DNA of 64,000 bases, taken from Alligator mississippiensis (taxonomy: Eukaryota; Chordata; Crocodylia; Alligatoridae). The position numbers and the translations under genes are program-made. Position 1 is the first letter of the stretch. The number at the start of each line of letters is the position of its first letter. The DNA is taken from assembly GCF_030867095.1 (NCBI RefSeq), contig NC_081825.1, positions 45,622,501-45,686,500 on the forward strand, written 5' to 3'. Shown one piece after another: positions 35,940 to 46,633 of this stretch. The notes beneath the pieces are model-generated. The model did no database searches, had not been told where the DNA came from, and saw nothing but the letters and a program-made list of their open reading frames with translations.

Positions 35940-36540
35940 ATTAGGAGTCCTATCCTTGAGCCACAGATCCACTTGCAGAAGTTGCAGGTCTTTCCAGAGG
36001 GGAGAGTAGGTGATAGGCTGGGATTTCTCTTATATTTTTCTTTCTCTGCTCTCTTTTCCTTGCTTTAAGGGCAAGATGCTTTATCTCAAAGTGAGCTGCT
36101 GTTGCTTGATTGAGGTTGTGGTACCATTGAAGTTGGTTAGCAGCCACATCCTCCCAGCTCTTGATGCCGGTGCCCAGCTCTTCATGCTGTTGTCCATTTT
36201 GTTGAGGCATGCCTTCAACGTGTCCTTGTAGTATTTCTTCTGGCCACTTGGAGATCTCAGGCCATAAATAAACTGGAAGTAGGACCCTTATTTGGGGAGT
36301 TTAGTCAAACATCTTCAATGTCTACTCCAGCAAAGTTGATGTTTGGGGATCACCAACTCAATTCTGGTAATACGGGCTTCAGCAAGGATGCAGGTATTTG
36401 TGCAGCAATCTTCCCATTTCATGTGGAGGATTTTCCAGAGCTATGGTTGATTATATGTTTCCAGGCTATTGAGAAGTCACTCATATTTCGGACACACAGA
36501 GGAGACTGGGGATGACGACTGCATTATAGATCTGAATCTG
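35940..36540 (-). pseudogene. Second LINE clade: reverse-transcriptase C-terminus and zinc-finger tail
   Basis: Read on the minus strand with stops and shifts, it shows LWKILHMKWEDCCTNT, an EARITRIE segment, then a block with SPSGQKKYYKDTLKACLNK and, at the end, NFCKWICGSRIGLLIH. This order (C-terminal GGQ-K-RYKDxLKA block, then a C-x2-C...RIGLxxH finger) is seen in a widespread vertebrate non-LTR clade with an APE-type endonuclease, distinct from CR1. I would call it RTE-like with low certainty on the name. Pieces of apparently the same clade lie at 46230-46605, 47570-48276 and 52235-52330. It is heavily decayed and inactive. Confidence 0.65.
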
Positions 36541-36552
36541 ATCTGAGTCAAG

Positions 36553-36783
36553 GGGCACTTGTCCACGTTACACCTCTCCTGTTACCACGTTACAAAAATA
36601 GCCATTAAGCTAGCTAAATCGCTCCTGTGTATCCACTTTATCTGCTGATTTATCGTTTTAGGGGTTTTTTTCTTTGTGGTAATTTAAAATACCTCTGACA
36701 TGTTTTACTTTTAGCTCCTAAATTTCTTCCATGAGGGTTATTTTTATCATTTTAAATTTGTAATGTGGATCTGACTTATGCCC
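36553..36783. repeat. Possible MITE with GGGCA termini
   Basis: The left end GGGCACTTGTCCACGTTACA and the reverse-complemented right end (GGGCATAAGTCAGATCCACA...) share GGGCA and a TCCACRTTACA segment with a small offset. The interior is AT-rich, with no frame. No exact target duplication was found. Confidence 0.35.
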
Positions 36784-36884
36784 AAAAACATGATTTTTCC
36801 CTGCTTACCAACTATTGCACCATCAGGTGTCGCTTGAGTTCACTTGTAAATCCATGGAAGTTCATCTAATTTCTCTTGCAGTGA

Positions 36885-36908
36885 TTTTTTTTTTTTTTTT
36901 TTTTTTTT
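36885..36908 (+). repeat. Poly-T tract
   Basis: Twenty-four consecutive T followed by GCAG. It could be a retroposon tail on the minus strand, but no retroposed body was recognised beside it. A C-rich stretch follows at 37010-37180. Confidence 0.8.
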
Positions 36909-38154
36909 GCAGATGCCAGGTGCTAATCTTGCAAATTTTTACTGATTATTTTATTGTTTATTTTAGATTAATGAAAACTCAGATTTCCAAAAAACATATT
37001 CAGCCTTTTTGCACCCCGCCACCCCCACTTCTGGCTGTCCTTATTAGCCTTAGCCTCTTTCTACCCAGACCCCAAATTCTTTTTCCCCTGCTTGCTTCTG
37101 CCCAGAGTTGGAGGCACCCCCGCCCCCATGTTCCCCTATTTTCCTGCTCCTCTTTCACCCCTCTTTGTATTTCCTCAGTTCCAGCAAGCACACACAAGGC
37201 CATATTGTATTAAAAAAAAAACCTTAATAACCTAAGTTAACTTAAATATTAACAAACAAATACTTTAACGTAATCACATAATTTAACTTTTAGAACAAAA
37301 CAGATTAATTTTCGTCTTCCTCTATCATGCTCCTCTGCCAGGTTTAGTCCTGCCAAAAAAATTGAAATTTGTATTGTACAATGCGTAGTGTCTCTGCTTG
37401 CTAAATATGAGAATCCAAGTACTTGGACTTTCTTATCAGAGAACATAAAAGTATTTAACAATTCTTTCCATTACATACATACCTAAATAATGAATCTGTA
37501 TCCCCATTGATACCAGTCCTCCTTTGTTTTGTTGCATCTCTTCAAAGATCTGTCAGGGGATATGACATTGAGCAGTTACCTCATTCCAAAAGTTCAACTC
37601 CAAATCACTGTCCTTTTGCAAGCTACCCCACCATCTGCCAACTTACCACTGTCCTGGACTCTCCTCTGTCCCCAAAGCATAGGTGTCAGCAGCATTCCCA
37701 CTGATCCTGTGCTGGGAAAGTGGATGTACCACATCATGTACACAGTAGTGTGCACTACAATTTGGAGGGAGTGGCAGGGGACAAAGGGAGGATTATCCAT
37801 ATTACCAATGGAGTAGGTAGGGAAGTATCTCAAGTGGCTGCCTGTGCCTGATAAGAAGGTTAGCGAACTGGGTAGCGCAAAGGCATCTTGCATCTGTCTG
37901 TCTTCCTGCTGTGCCCAGAACCTATTTTATGTTACATTATGTAGGGTGTTTCTGCTAATACCTTTGTAAAGACCTAGTGGCTGGGGAAGCTGGGATGCCC
38001 TAGGTAGTGAAACTGGCTGAAAAGCTTTTTCCACTAAATAAAGAAAGAAAGAAAGAAAGAAAGAAAGAATGACACTATAACACAAAGTTTTTTTTCAATC
38101 AACACTGTTCAAACCTGCATGTAATCTTGGTCTTAATTTTTAGGGTTAGTCTTA
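36909..38154. other. No gene recognised
   Basis: Pyrimidine-rich sequence at 37000-37200, AT-rich DNA to 37500, then moderately GC-rich DNA at 37500-38030 with frames up to 99 codons on both strands and no domain. An (AAAG)n microsatellite lies at 38038-38068. Confidence 0.5.
38038..38068 (+). repeat. (AAAG)n microsatellite
   Basis: About seven perfect AAAG units. Confidence 0.95.
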
Positions 38155-39408
38155 ACTCAGTCCTGGGTAAGCTTTTTGAGATAATTTTCCTGAAGCATGT
38201 CTGTGAGGGGCCATCAGGGGAGATTATGCTTAGGAGCAACAAACATGGGTTCATTAGAGGCAGCTCCTGTCAAACCAACCTGGTGGCATTCTAGGACCAG
38301 GTCACAAAATCCTTAGATGCAGGTGTTGCAGTGGATGTAGTCTTTCTGGACTTTAGGAAGGCCTTTGATACTCTCTCACCCCATTCTCACTAAAAAATTA
38401 GGAGGCAGTGGTGTTGATACCTACACAGTCAGATGGGTAACTAATTGGCTGGAGGGCCACACCCAGAGAGTGGTGGTGGACGGGTCTTATTTGACCTGGA
38501 GGGATGTGGGCAGTGGGGCTCCGCAGGCTTCAGTCCTTGGGCCCGTGCTGTTCAACATCTTCATCAGCGACTTGAATGAGGGGGTAAAAAACACCCTGTT
38601 CAAATTCACAGATAACACTAAGATGTGGGGAGAAGTGGGCATGCTAGAAGGGAGGAATAGGCTGCAATCAGACCTGGACAGGTCACACGGGTGGGTGGAT
38701 GAGAACAGGATGGGTTTCAACACTGACAAGTGCAGGGTACTGTACCTAGGGAGGAAGAACCAGCAGTATACCTGCAGGCTGGGGAACTCCCTTCTCATCA
38801 GTGCAGAGGCAGAAAAGGATCTTGGAGTCATTATTGATGCCAAAATGAACATGGGCCAACAGTGTGGGGACACAGTCAGGAAGGCCAACCATACCTTGTC
38901 ATGCATCCACAGATGCACCTCAAGCAGGTCCAAGGAGGTGATCCTCCCTCTCTATGTGACACTGGTCAGGCTGCAGTTGGAGTACTGCATCCAGTTCTGG
39001 GCACCGCACTTTAGGAGGGATGTGGACAGCATCGAGAGGGTCCAGAGGACAGCCACCCGCATGATCAGGTGTCAGCAGGGGAGGCCCTATAAGGAGAGGC
39101 TAAGGGGCCTGAACCTGTTCAGCCTCCACAAGAGAAGGCTGAGGGGGGATCTAGTGGCCATTTACAAACTAGTCAGCAGGGACCATCAGTCATTGGGAGA
39201 GTCCCTGTTCCCCCAAGCACTACCAGGAATGATGAGAAATAACTGTCACAAGCTGGCAGAGGGTAGATTCAGGCTAGATATCAGGAGGCACTACTTCACT
39301 GTCAGGGTGGCTAAGACCTGGAACCAACTTCCAAGAGAAATGGTGCTGGCTCCTACCCTGGGGGTCTTTAAGAGGAGGCTAGACGAACACCTTGCTGGGG
39401 TGGTTTGA
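38155..39408 (+). pseudogene. CR1 ORF2 reverse-transcriptase portion, mutated
   Basis: From 38365 a 347-codon frame is open. It contains a PQASVLGP block (normally PQGSVLGP), the catalytic site, RVQRTATRMIRC, LNLFSLHKRRLRGD and the C-terminal RRLDEHLAGVV. Upstream, LDFRKAFDT is in another frame, with a stop and a frameshift near 38290-38380. The polymerase motif F-A-D-D is changed to F-T-D-N near 38605, which removes one of the paired aspartates needed for metal binding. The frame is long but the enzyme would be dead. Confidence 0.9.
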
Positions 39409-39495
39409 CCCCAGTACTCCTTCCTGCCATGGTAGGGGGTCGGACTTGATGTTCTGCTCAGGTCCCTTCTGACCCTACCAACTATGAAATGATGA
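38155..39495 (+). mobile_element. CR1 LINE, 5'-truncated, second subfamily
   Basis: Starts within the reverse transcriptase (HVCEGPSGEIMLRSNKHGF region) and extends to the 3' end (CCCTACCAACTATGAAATGATGAATGAA). The C-terminal tail and 3' sequence match the fragment at 6713-6966 and differ clearly from the young subfamily at 19 and 42 kb. Confidence 0.95.
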
Positions 39496-40836
39496 ATGAA
39501 AACCTTTTTTAAGATTTTACCCAAAAAACAAAAAGAAGACTGCTCTCTTCAGTGAAAGAACTGAGCATTTTTAGCACCCGTTTTTGCCAGCTTGAAGCAG
39601 GGTGCTGTGTGTGTGTCTTTAGCTGGAGGAAGAAGGAGTGAGGAGTGAGGCCCTTTCCTGGCAGAGATTTACCAGGTTTCAGACCTGAGGGAAGTGTTTC
39701 TTGCAATGCAAGAAAGTGTGTGCGTGTGTGAACAAGCTGGGATGCTGTTGGTCTATGCGGTGAAGCATAGGCAAGAGGGAGGGAGTTGTTGGAAAAAACT
39801 ACACTATTGCAGTAGTGAGAGGAGAGGACATATAGGCCAACACCAACCAGGAGTGCTGAGGGGGAGCCCCCTGCCATGAGGAAAGCACCTGGGGGAGCAG
39901 GCTAGATATTTCAGTTCAGTACTGTTGCTATTGTAAATAGAGAGAGAGAGAGAGAGAGAGCAAGAGTGCACAAGCTGGGATGCCATGGGTCTACAAGTGG
40001 GGAAGCATAGACAAGAGGGAGGGAGGTAGCATATGTAGCCCACAAGTTGACCTTTGTGGTGGAATAGAACCAAGTCAGGCATGGGCCTATAGTGACAATC
40101 TGGGCAGGGGACCCTTTTAAAACAATGATAATAGTGTGTGTGTTAGAATAAATAAATACCTGGTAGTCAAGTGGTTAAGAGGCTTGGAGGGACTGTGCAA
40201 GTTGTGTTCCAGATTGTTGGAAAAACTGCACTGTAGCAGCAGTGAGAGGAGAAGGCACATCGGCCAACACAAAACCAGACAGTCCTACCTGGTAAGTGCA
40301 TGAAAATTTCATGCCAAAATATGGGGGGCATTGCATGGAAAGGTTTGAGGCCAAAAAAAGTTCCCAACCATGGGGAAAGCAACCAGGGGAACAGGCTAGA
40401 ATGGGCATTCTTAAAGAAGCTGCAGTATAGCAAGAGTGAAGGGTGGCATGCAGACCAGCACCAACTGGGGTGCTTAGAGGGAGCCACCAGGCATGGGGAA
40501 AGCATAATTACTTGGGATAAGTACCTGAGCTACATGAAAAGACAAACAAAGAAAAAGAAACATTGCATACGTGATCCTTGAAATGAGCTAATGAAGCATA
40601 TTTCAGTAAGTACCTGCTTGGAATAGCTTGACCATTTGTAAGTTTTTAGCATTTTTAAATCTTGCACTGCAGACCAGAGCATGTAACATCAGCAGGGGGA
40701 GGGAAGAAGAAAGGCTGGAAACAGGTCAAAAAAGGGACAAAGAAGATATTCATTTGTAAATACTGACACATTCATATACAAAACAGAAATATATATATAT
40801 ATATATAATTATGAAGGGATTATTTAAAATGCAAGC

Positions 40837-41626
40837 TTAGTTGCTCATGTATTTGCAGAATAGGAGGGCTTGTCTACAGCAAGGCAGAGAGAGGCTAATG
40901 GTGAGTTCCCATATGGTTTTTTTGGAGTGTAAAAGGATATTCAGAGTATCAAATAGGCACCTGTCAGTGATATTGCCATCCTTTTTTCTGGAGACAGAAG
41001 TGGCTTTAGGCGACTTTCCCAGGCTTGTGTTTTTCTCTTCTGCCTGCTGTGCACGATGGTAGAAGCATAATATAAAGCATAGCATTTGGGAACTAGAAAT
41101 AGGAGGGAGGGAGCAGTTGAGAGCATAAGAATTTGTATTGTAAAACTACCATGCAGTCATTCCAGCCCTGAAATGGGGGTAGCCCTCCTATATGTGAGTA
41201 GGGAGGGCAGGGGGAGTGGAGAAAGGCAGCTGAGGGGTGAGGAAGGGTAGTGAGGAGGTTTCCCCCCGCCTCAAAAATTGCCCTGCTACTGCAGGATGCT
41301 GTTGGATACCTAGCAACTTCATTCATGGCATTTAAACCCTATTTGCATGAAAGATAAAGTAGACAATCAAGCCGCCCTCCCTCAGGGCACAACCAAGTGT
41401 TTGTTCTCACTTACCTGTGTGTGTAAATATCCCATTTGGATGTGAAATAGGTCGGGGTGTCCTCTTTCAAGTGTTGCAAAAAAGCTGCCCAACCCACATT
41501 GAAAGGCAATAATGCACCCAACATGAGCAGCAAGCAGCAGGCTGCACTGTTATGGAAAAGGTGCTGTGCCATCCAGGAGCAAGTGTCCCACAGGACTGAG
41601 TCCTTATGCCTCTGGTGTGTTGCCAT
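40837..41626 (-). CDS. Candidate two-exon gene of unknown function
   Basis: Minus strand. A TATAAAT box at 41684-41690 lies 58 bases before an ATG at 41624-41626 with purine at -3 and G at +4. Exon 1 (41415-41626) ends in CACAG|GTAAGTGAG, a near-perfect donor. After a 322-base intron, the acceptor is CTCCCTCCTATTTCTAG, and exon 2 (40837-41092) continues in frame to TAA. The exons total 468 bases, exactly 156 codons. The predicted 155-residue protein has a hydrophobic stretch at about residues 28-50 (signal anchor or late signal peptide), a basic Lys/Ser-rich middle, one N-I-T glycosylation site, and a Cys-rich C-terminal end (LPCCRQALLFC). I recognise no family. An upstream out-of-frame ATG lies just before the start, no AATAAA follows closely, and the opposite strand has a 146-codon frame. 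It could be chance or part of a repeat. The splice geometry is seen directly; expression is inference. Confidence 0.3.
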
Positions 41627-41683
41627 CTCTCATCAACCTCAAAAGTCTACAGTGTACGCGCCCAATCACTCACTGCTCCACAA

Positions 41684-41690
41684 ATTTATA
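41684..41690 (-). promoter_or_regulatory. TATA box of the candidate two-exon gene
   Basis: TATAAAT on the minus strand within GAGTGCCTATAAATTTG. Its spacing would put a transcription start roughly 30 bases before the ATG. The duplicated GCATGAAAATTTCATGC motif at about 41779-41796 lies roughly 90 bases further upstream. Confidence 0.35.
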
Positions 41691-42332
41691 GGCACTCAAG
41701 GGGCCAGACAGCCCCACCCTTCACCTGCCTCGTTCTGGTGTAAAAATAAAACAAACCAGACAGTCTGGCCTCGTAAGTGCATGAAAATTTCATGCCAAAA
41801 CATGGGGGGCTTTGCATGGAAAGGTTTGGGGCCAAAAAAAAGCTCCCAAGTGCCCCGTGCAACTTGCATCCAGGGAAAGCAAGGGGAACTGGGCTAGGGC
41901 AGGGGTGATGGCCTTTGGGACACCAGAGCCAGGGAAGAAGCAATGCTTTGAGCACACTTTGGGGTAGCCTGAAGGGTACTATGCACCCAGTGCCCTGTGG
42001 AAACAGCATGCTGCCTGAAGGATGCCCTTTCTTCACCCAGTCTTAGGCGATGCTTGTGTACACTTAGGGAGCCCTGTGGGGTTCTGCACAGAAAGGTTTG
42101 GTGCCAAAAGAAAAAGTGCCTGAAAGCCCTGTGCTTGGGGGTTAGCTTTGCATGGAAGGATTTCACGCCTCAGCCCCCTAAGCACCCTGTGCAACTTGCA
42201 CCCAGGAAAAGAGAGTGGCAGAAATGCTGTGGCTGGGCACTTCTTGTCCTAAAGTGCACCTGGCAGTAAGGTAGGACTGAAAGGGCATGAGGGTAAAATT
42301 GTTCTGACATGCGCTTTAGTGCTTTTTACTAG

Positions 42333-44705
42333 TCATAGATTTCATAGATTTCATAGACATTAGGGCTGGAAGGGACCTCGGAAGATCATCGAGTCCAGCC
42401 CCCCGCCCAAAGGGCAGGAAGTCAGCTGGGGTCATAGGATCCCAGCAAGAAAAGCATCCAGTTTCATCTTGAAGGTGTTCAATGAAGGCGCTTGAACAAG
42501 CTCCGGTGGCAGGCTGTTCCAGACCTTGGGGGCTCGGACAGTAAAGAAATTCTTCCTTATGTCCAGCCTGAAACGATCTTGTAGTAGTTTGTGACCATTC
42601 GACCTCATCATCCCTTGGGGCGCTCTGGTGAACAAACGTTCCCCCAGATACTGGTGGTCACCCCTGATAAACTTGTAGGTGGCCATCAGATCACCCCTGA
42701 GCCTGCACTTTTCCAGGCTAAAGAGCCCCAGGGCTCTCAGCCTGTCATCGCAGGGTCTGCTTCCCTGATCTCTGATCATGCACGTGGCTCTTCTCTGGAC
42801 TCTCTCAAGCTTCTCCACATCCTTTTTGAATTGTGGAGCCCAAAACTGGACGCAGTACTCCAGCTGCGGCCTCACTAAGTCCGAGTACAGGGGGAGAATG
42901 ACGTCCCGGGATTCACTTGAGAAGCATCTATGGATGCAAGCCAGCGTTTTGGTCGCTTTACTAGCCGCAGCATCGCATTGCAGGCTCATGTTCATCTTGT
43001 GGTCAATGATGACCCCCAAGTCTCTTTCTTCCATAGTGCTAGCCAACATAGCACTGCCGAGCCTATAAGGATGCTGCGGGTTTTTTTTCCCAAGGTGGAG
43101 AACCTTGCATTTATCGGCATTGAACACCATCAGATTCTCATCCTCCTACTTGCTGAGCCTGTCCAGGTCAGCCTGGATCATCTGCCTGTCTTCTGGTGTG
43201 GATGCTTTGCCCCAAAGTTTGGTGTCATCTGCGAAATTGGCCAGTCCGCTTCTGACTCCAGTGTCCACATCATTAATGAAGATGTTGAACAGTATGGGTC
43301 CAAGGACAGAGCCCTGGGGGACCCCACTGGTCACAGGACACCATGATGAGTGACTTCCATCAATTACTACCCTCTGGGTCCGACCCCGGAGCCAATTTTC
43401 CAGCCAGTGGATCGTGGAGGACCCAAGGCGACAATTGGCCAGTTTCTCCAAGAGACGATCATGGGACACCAGATCGAAGGCTTTTTTGAAGTCAAGATAT
43501 GTGACATCAATCTCATCTCCCTTGTCCAGGTGATAGGTCACCTGGTCGTAGAAGGAAATGAGATTGGTCAAGCAAGATCTACCCGCAACAAACCCGTGCT
43601 GGCTATCCCTTAAGATGTTGGCGTTGGCCAGTCCATTAAGATTGGCCTCCTTAATAAACTTTTCTAAGATCTTCCCCGGGATAGAAGTCAGGCTGATGGG
43701 CCTATAGTTAGCCGGATCCACTTTCCTCCCTTTCTTGAAGATAGGCACCACATTGGCCTTCTTCCAGTCTTCGGGCACTACACCAGAGCGCCAAGAGTTT
43801 TCAAAGATCCACGCTAGAGGCTGGGCTATGATGCTTGCTGGCTCCTTGAGTACCCTGGGGTGAAGATTGTCAGGGCCGGCTGACTTGAAGGTGTCCAGCT
43901 TCTCAAGATGTTCCTTCACGAAGTCAGCATTAATGGAGGGCAGAGGATCACCCTCACCCAGACTTCCTGGCCCTGTAGCGGGCATGGGCGTCCCATGGGG
44001 CTGATGAAAGACCGACACAAAGTACCTATTTAATAGGTTGGCTTTTTCCTGGGCTTCAGTTGTCAGTTGCCCCATCTGGTTCAGCAGAGGTCCAACATTG
44101 TCCCTGCTTTTCCTCCGGCTCCCCACATATCTGAAAAAGGACTTTTTATTGTCCTTGATGCTCAAAGCTAGCTGGAGTTCAGTTGCAGCCTTGGCTTTCC
44201 TGGTCAGCTCCCTACAGGACCGGACCAGTGCAGAATAATCCTCCTTGGAGGTGACTCCCATCCTCCATCCTTTATAGGACTTTCTTTTAAGCCTCAGGAG
44301 GTCTGCTAGGTCCCTGGAGAGCCAGGGGGGCTGCTGTGCCCTCTTCCTGCCTTTCCTCCGAGACGGAATAGACTTAGTTTGTTCATTGAGGATCGCTCCC
44401 TTGAGGAGCAACCACTCTTCTTGAACTCCCCTCTCCCTGTGGTCACAGTCCCTTAGGGCCTCACTGACAAGCCTCCTGAGCTTGTCAAAGTCGGCTTTCC
44501 TGAAGTCAAGGACTTCCGTGTTGCTGACCGACTTGCCAGCTTTTTGGTGGATGGTGAAGGTGATCAGCTCGTGGTCGCTGTCACCTAGCTTCCCATCGAT
44601 CACTAGGTCACCAACTAGGTCATGCCCAGTAGCCAGCACCAGGTCAAGCAGCGCTTTGCCTCTCATAGCATAATAAGCCCTTACATGGTAAATCACATCC
44701 ATGCT
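42333..44705 (-). mobile_element. CR1 LINE, young subfamily, 2.4 kb, 5'-truncated
   Basis: The best-preserved CR1 here. The 3' end is on the left (TCATAGATTTCATAGATTTCATAGACATTAGGGC) and the 5' truncation at about 44705 falls within the endonuclease domain. It inserted at the edge of the repetitive block at 39540-42332. It is almost identical to the 19228-20334 copy over their overlap, so both are recent. Confidence 0.95.
42432..44702 (-). pseudogene. CR1 ORF2 (endonuclease C-terminus plus reverse transcriptase) with one stop
   Basis: A single minus-strand frame of 757 codons, from 44702 to the natural stop at 42432, is interrupted only by TAG at 43146-43148. It begins in the endonuclease, with the catalytic GDSDHELI segment near 44580. 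A linker follows with KRAQQPPWLS, then the reverse transcriptase: KANVVPIFKKGRKVDPANYRP, YLDFKKAFDLVSHD, GVPQGSVLGPILFNIF and the catalytic FADDTKLWG near 43230. After the TAG come DKCKVLHLGKK, RVQRRAT and RAPKVWNSLPPE to the C-terminal LDAFLAGIL. The protein would nick DNA and prime reverse transcription of CR1 RNA. The TAG replaces a tryptophan (K-W-x-D-E-N-L) and also occurs in the copy at 19524. Confidence 0.95.
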
Positions 44706-45290
44706 ACTTATTTAGCTATCTTAAACTAAGAAGGAAACATTAAACCAAGAACATTTTTAGCGACTAAAGGCTGAGAACGTGTACAAGGGCCCCTGGAGTC
44801 TTTTGGGAGATCACAATCAATAAAAACACACCTCCTTCACATATTCTTTCTGTATTTATGCATCTGAACTGTACTAGATCTCCTCATCACTGAGAGAGGT
44901 GGCTATGTCCACGGTCTTTCACTCAGTGGTAATATGAAGAGGGGAGTCGCATTCATAAGGCCTGGAGCAGGCTGATAGAGCACTTTGAGCCTCTCTGTCA
45001 ATAGTAAGAAGACTAAAGCTGGGCAGGCCTCTGCAAAGAGATCCAGTGTGGTCTTTAGGCTTTTTCCTCAATTCCTACAAGGGCAGCACACTTGCCATCC
45101 TATTGAAGGTCAAGGATGGTTGTTTTGAATCTTTTGCTCCTTGACTAAAAACATCACAGATTTAAAAAAGCTCTCCATACATTAAATGCTTAGTCTTTAT
45201 TCTGGAAGACAAGCTGTCCTTAACAAGAACCAGGATGATGGTCAAAGTAAGGCAGAACAGAATTGAGGCAATGAACATAGGCAGAGGGAG
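44706..45290. other. No gene recognised
   Basis: The flank of the young CR1. A plus-strand stretch near 44990-45040 (SLSVNSKKTKAG-like reading) faintly resembles the NxKKTK motif of LINE reverse transcriptases, but it is too short to call. Confidence 0.4.
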
Positions 45291-46090
45291 AAAATTTATT
45301 TGGACGGGGGGGGAGGGGTGTTGAGCATGCATGGGAAAATCTGTGGGGGGGGGTGCGAAGGGAAAGGGCCATGGGGAGCGGGGAGTAAGTGGGGCTGGGG
45401 CTGGGGCTGGGACTAGGACCAGGCAGGGATCGGGAGGGAGCTGAGCCGAGCCAGGCCCAAGATCAGGATTGTGGCTGGGGCCTGCTGCACCTGTATAGCC
45501 ACCCCTTCCCTCACGCCCGGGGTCATTGTTTGGCACCAGTGCCCCCCACACCAACAAATCTGCTGTCTCCCAGCCCTGCACTGGTCCTGGCTGCCTCCCC
45601 TCACCGGCCCTGGCTCTGGCCCCACACCACTGGGGGGCCTGAAGCCAGGGGCCAGAGCAGAACCAGCCTTTACTGCAGTACTAGACCAGAGGGGATGGAG
45701 CTCCCAGGACCCTAGCACCTGCCCCACCCTGAGTCAGAAGAGCCTGGCACAGTCCCAGCCCCAGCCCCAGCCCCAGCCTGCAACAGCAGCCTGCCCTGAC
45801 CTGCCCCATGCAGATCCAGGGGCACACGCCCCCCCCCCCATGCCTTCCAGATTGTGTGCAACAGCAGGAGTCATGCCTTAAGATGAGCCAGTCACAGCTC
45901 AGTCCCACACCCTGCTGGCTATGCAGCAACTGCCCCTCCCTTAGCCCCAGCCCCATTCCATCCCCACCACTGCTGCAGCTGCTGGAAGCCCTTGGCCATG
46001 CTGCCTTGTGGCTCTACTGCTGCCCCATGTTTGGGGGTGGGGAGTGGGCTAAGCCCTGTCAGCACCCTCCTTCTGCCACCTATGGCAATG
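45291..46090. repeat. GC-rich island with (GGGGCT)n / (AGCCCC)n inverted tracts
   Basis: A GGGGCT-repeat tract at 45391-45411 is mirrored by an AGCCCC-repeat tract at 45754-45778, which can pair. C-runs lie near 45828, G-runs near 45306 and 45345. Overlapping frames of 91-139 codons on both strands are proline- and alanine-rich low complexity. No domain is seen. Confidence 0.55.
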
Positions 46091-46229
46091 ACACATTATT
46101 GTTTGATCTTATTTTGGATGAAAATGGATCTCTTTGATCTTCTACAAAGACCAGTCACAATAATATGAGGGTGGAGTAGGCTCAGGACCTTGATCTATTT
46201 TTTTAGGGCACCCAAATCTTACCATAAGG

Positions 46230-46605
46230 CTTCTCAATTGGAGTCAAAGGCTTTATTCAGCTTAATGAAGACCATATGCAGGTCCTAATGTTGTTCACAA
46301 TATGTTTCTTGGACCTAGCAGGCAACAAAGATCATGTCAACTGCTCCATGGGATGGTCTGAAACCACACTGAGATTCTGGCAAGATTTCCTCATCAAGAG
46401 GTAGGAGACATTTTGGGAGGATGTAGGCAAGGGTTTTCCCAGCTGTGGCAAGGAGGGCAGTACCTTGATAGTTCCTGCATATAGACTCATCTCCTTTGTT
46501 GAAGATAATTACAATGCTGTCATTCCTCGGGTATGACAGCTGAAAATTATCTGTGTAATACAGGTGCTTGTTGAAGGCTCTATGAAGACTAGGCTGAGTG
46601 TTTTT
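46230..46605 (-). pseudogene. Second LINE clade: reverse-transcriptase fragment
   Basis: On the minus strand: IVIIFNKGDESICRNYQGTALL, then AGKTLAYILPKCL, LPESQCGFRPSHGAVDMIFVAC and QETYCEQH.DLHMVFIKLNKAFDS. This is reverse-transcriptase fingers and palm in the form usual for the RTE-like clade (FKKGD..xCxNYRGISLL, LPESQCGFR, DLTKAFDS). The palm aspartate of AFD is present but the sequence ends before the YxDD motif. It has two stops. It belongs with the endonuclease pieces at 47570-48276 and 52235-52330 as one disrupted element. Confidence 0.8.
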
Positions 46606-46633
46606 CTGTCATTTGTTCAGATATTAAGTTATA

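Larger units (their letters stand above)
39540..42332. repeat. Internally repetitive block of unknown class
   Basis: Motifs recur in order. ACAAGCTGGGATGC with a following GAAGCATAG/ACAAGAGGGAGGGAG occurs at about 39731 and 39970. TTGGAAAAAMTRCACT...AGTGAGAGGAGA occurs at about 39788 and 40215. GTGCATGAAAATTTCATGCC with GGGGGGC..TGCATGGAAAGGTTTG and GGCCAAAAAAA occurs at about 40297 and 41777, with weaker copies at 42085 and 42155. The sequences look like a shuffled or tandemly duplicated locus rather than a standard transposon. A (GA)n run is at 39940-39960 and an (AT)n run at 40789-40808. A candidate gene lies inside on the minus strand. Confidence 0.6.

Noticed and set aside
36815..37213. 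132-codon plus-strand frame across the T-run
   Set aside because: It includes a phenylalanine run from the poly-T tract and then pyrimidine-rich low-complexity sequence. Not a gene.
41457..41897. 146-codon plus-strand frame opposite the candidate exon 1
   Set aside because: It runs through the duplicated non-coding motif at 41777-41850 and has no splice or promoter features. It is noted as a reason for caution about the minus-strand gene.
44930..45110. Plus-strand SLSVNSKKTKAG-like reading as another LINE fragment
   Set aside because: Only a dozen residues resemble the NxKKTK motif and no neighbouring blocks follow. Too weak to call.
45162..45881. Overlapping 100-139-codon frames in the GC-rich island
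   Set aside because: Low-complexity Pro/Ala/Gly sequence, open on both strands, with no domain. Consistent with GGGGCT/AGCCCC repeats.
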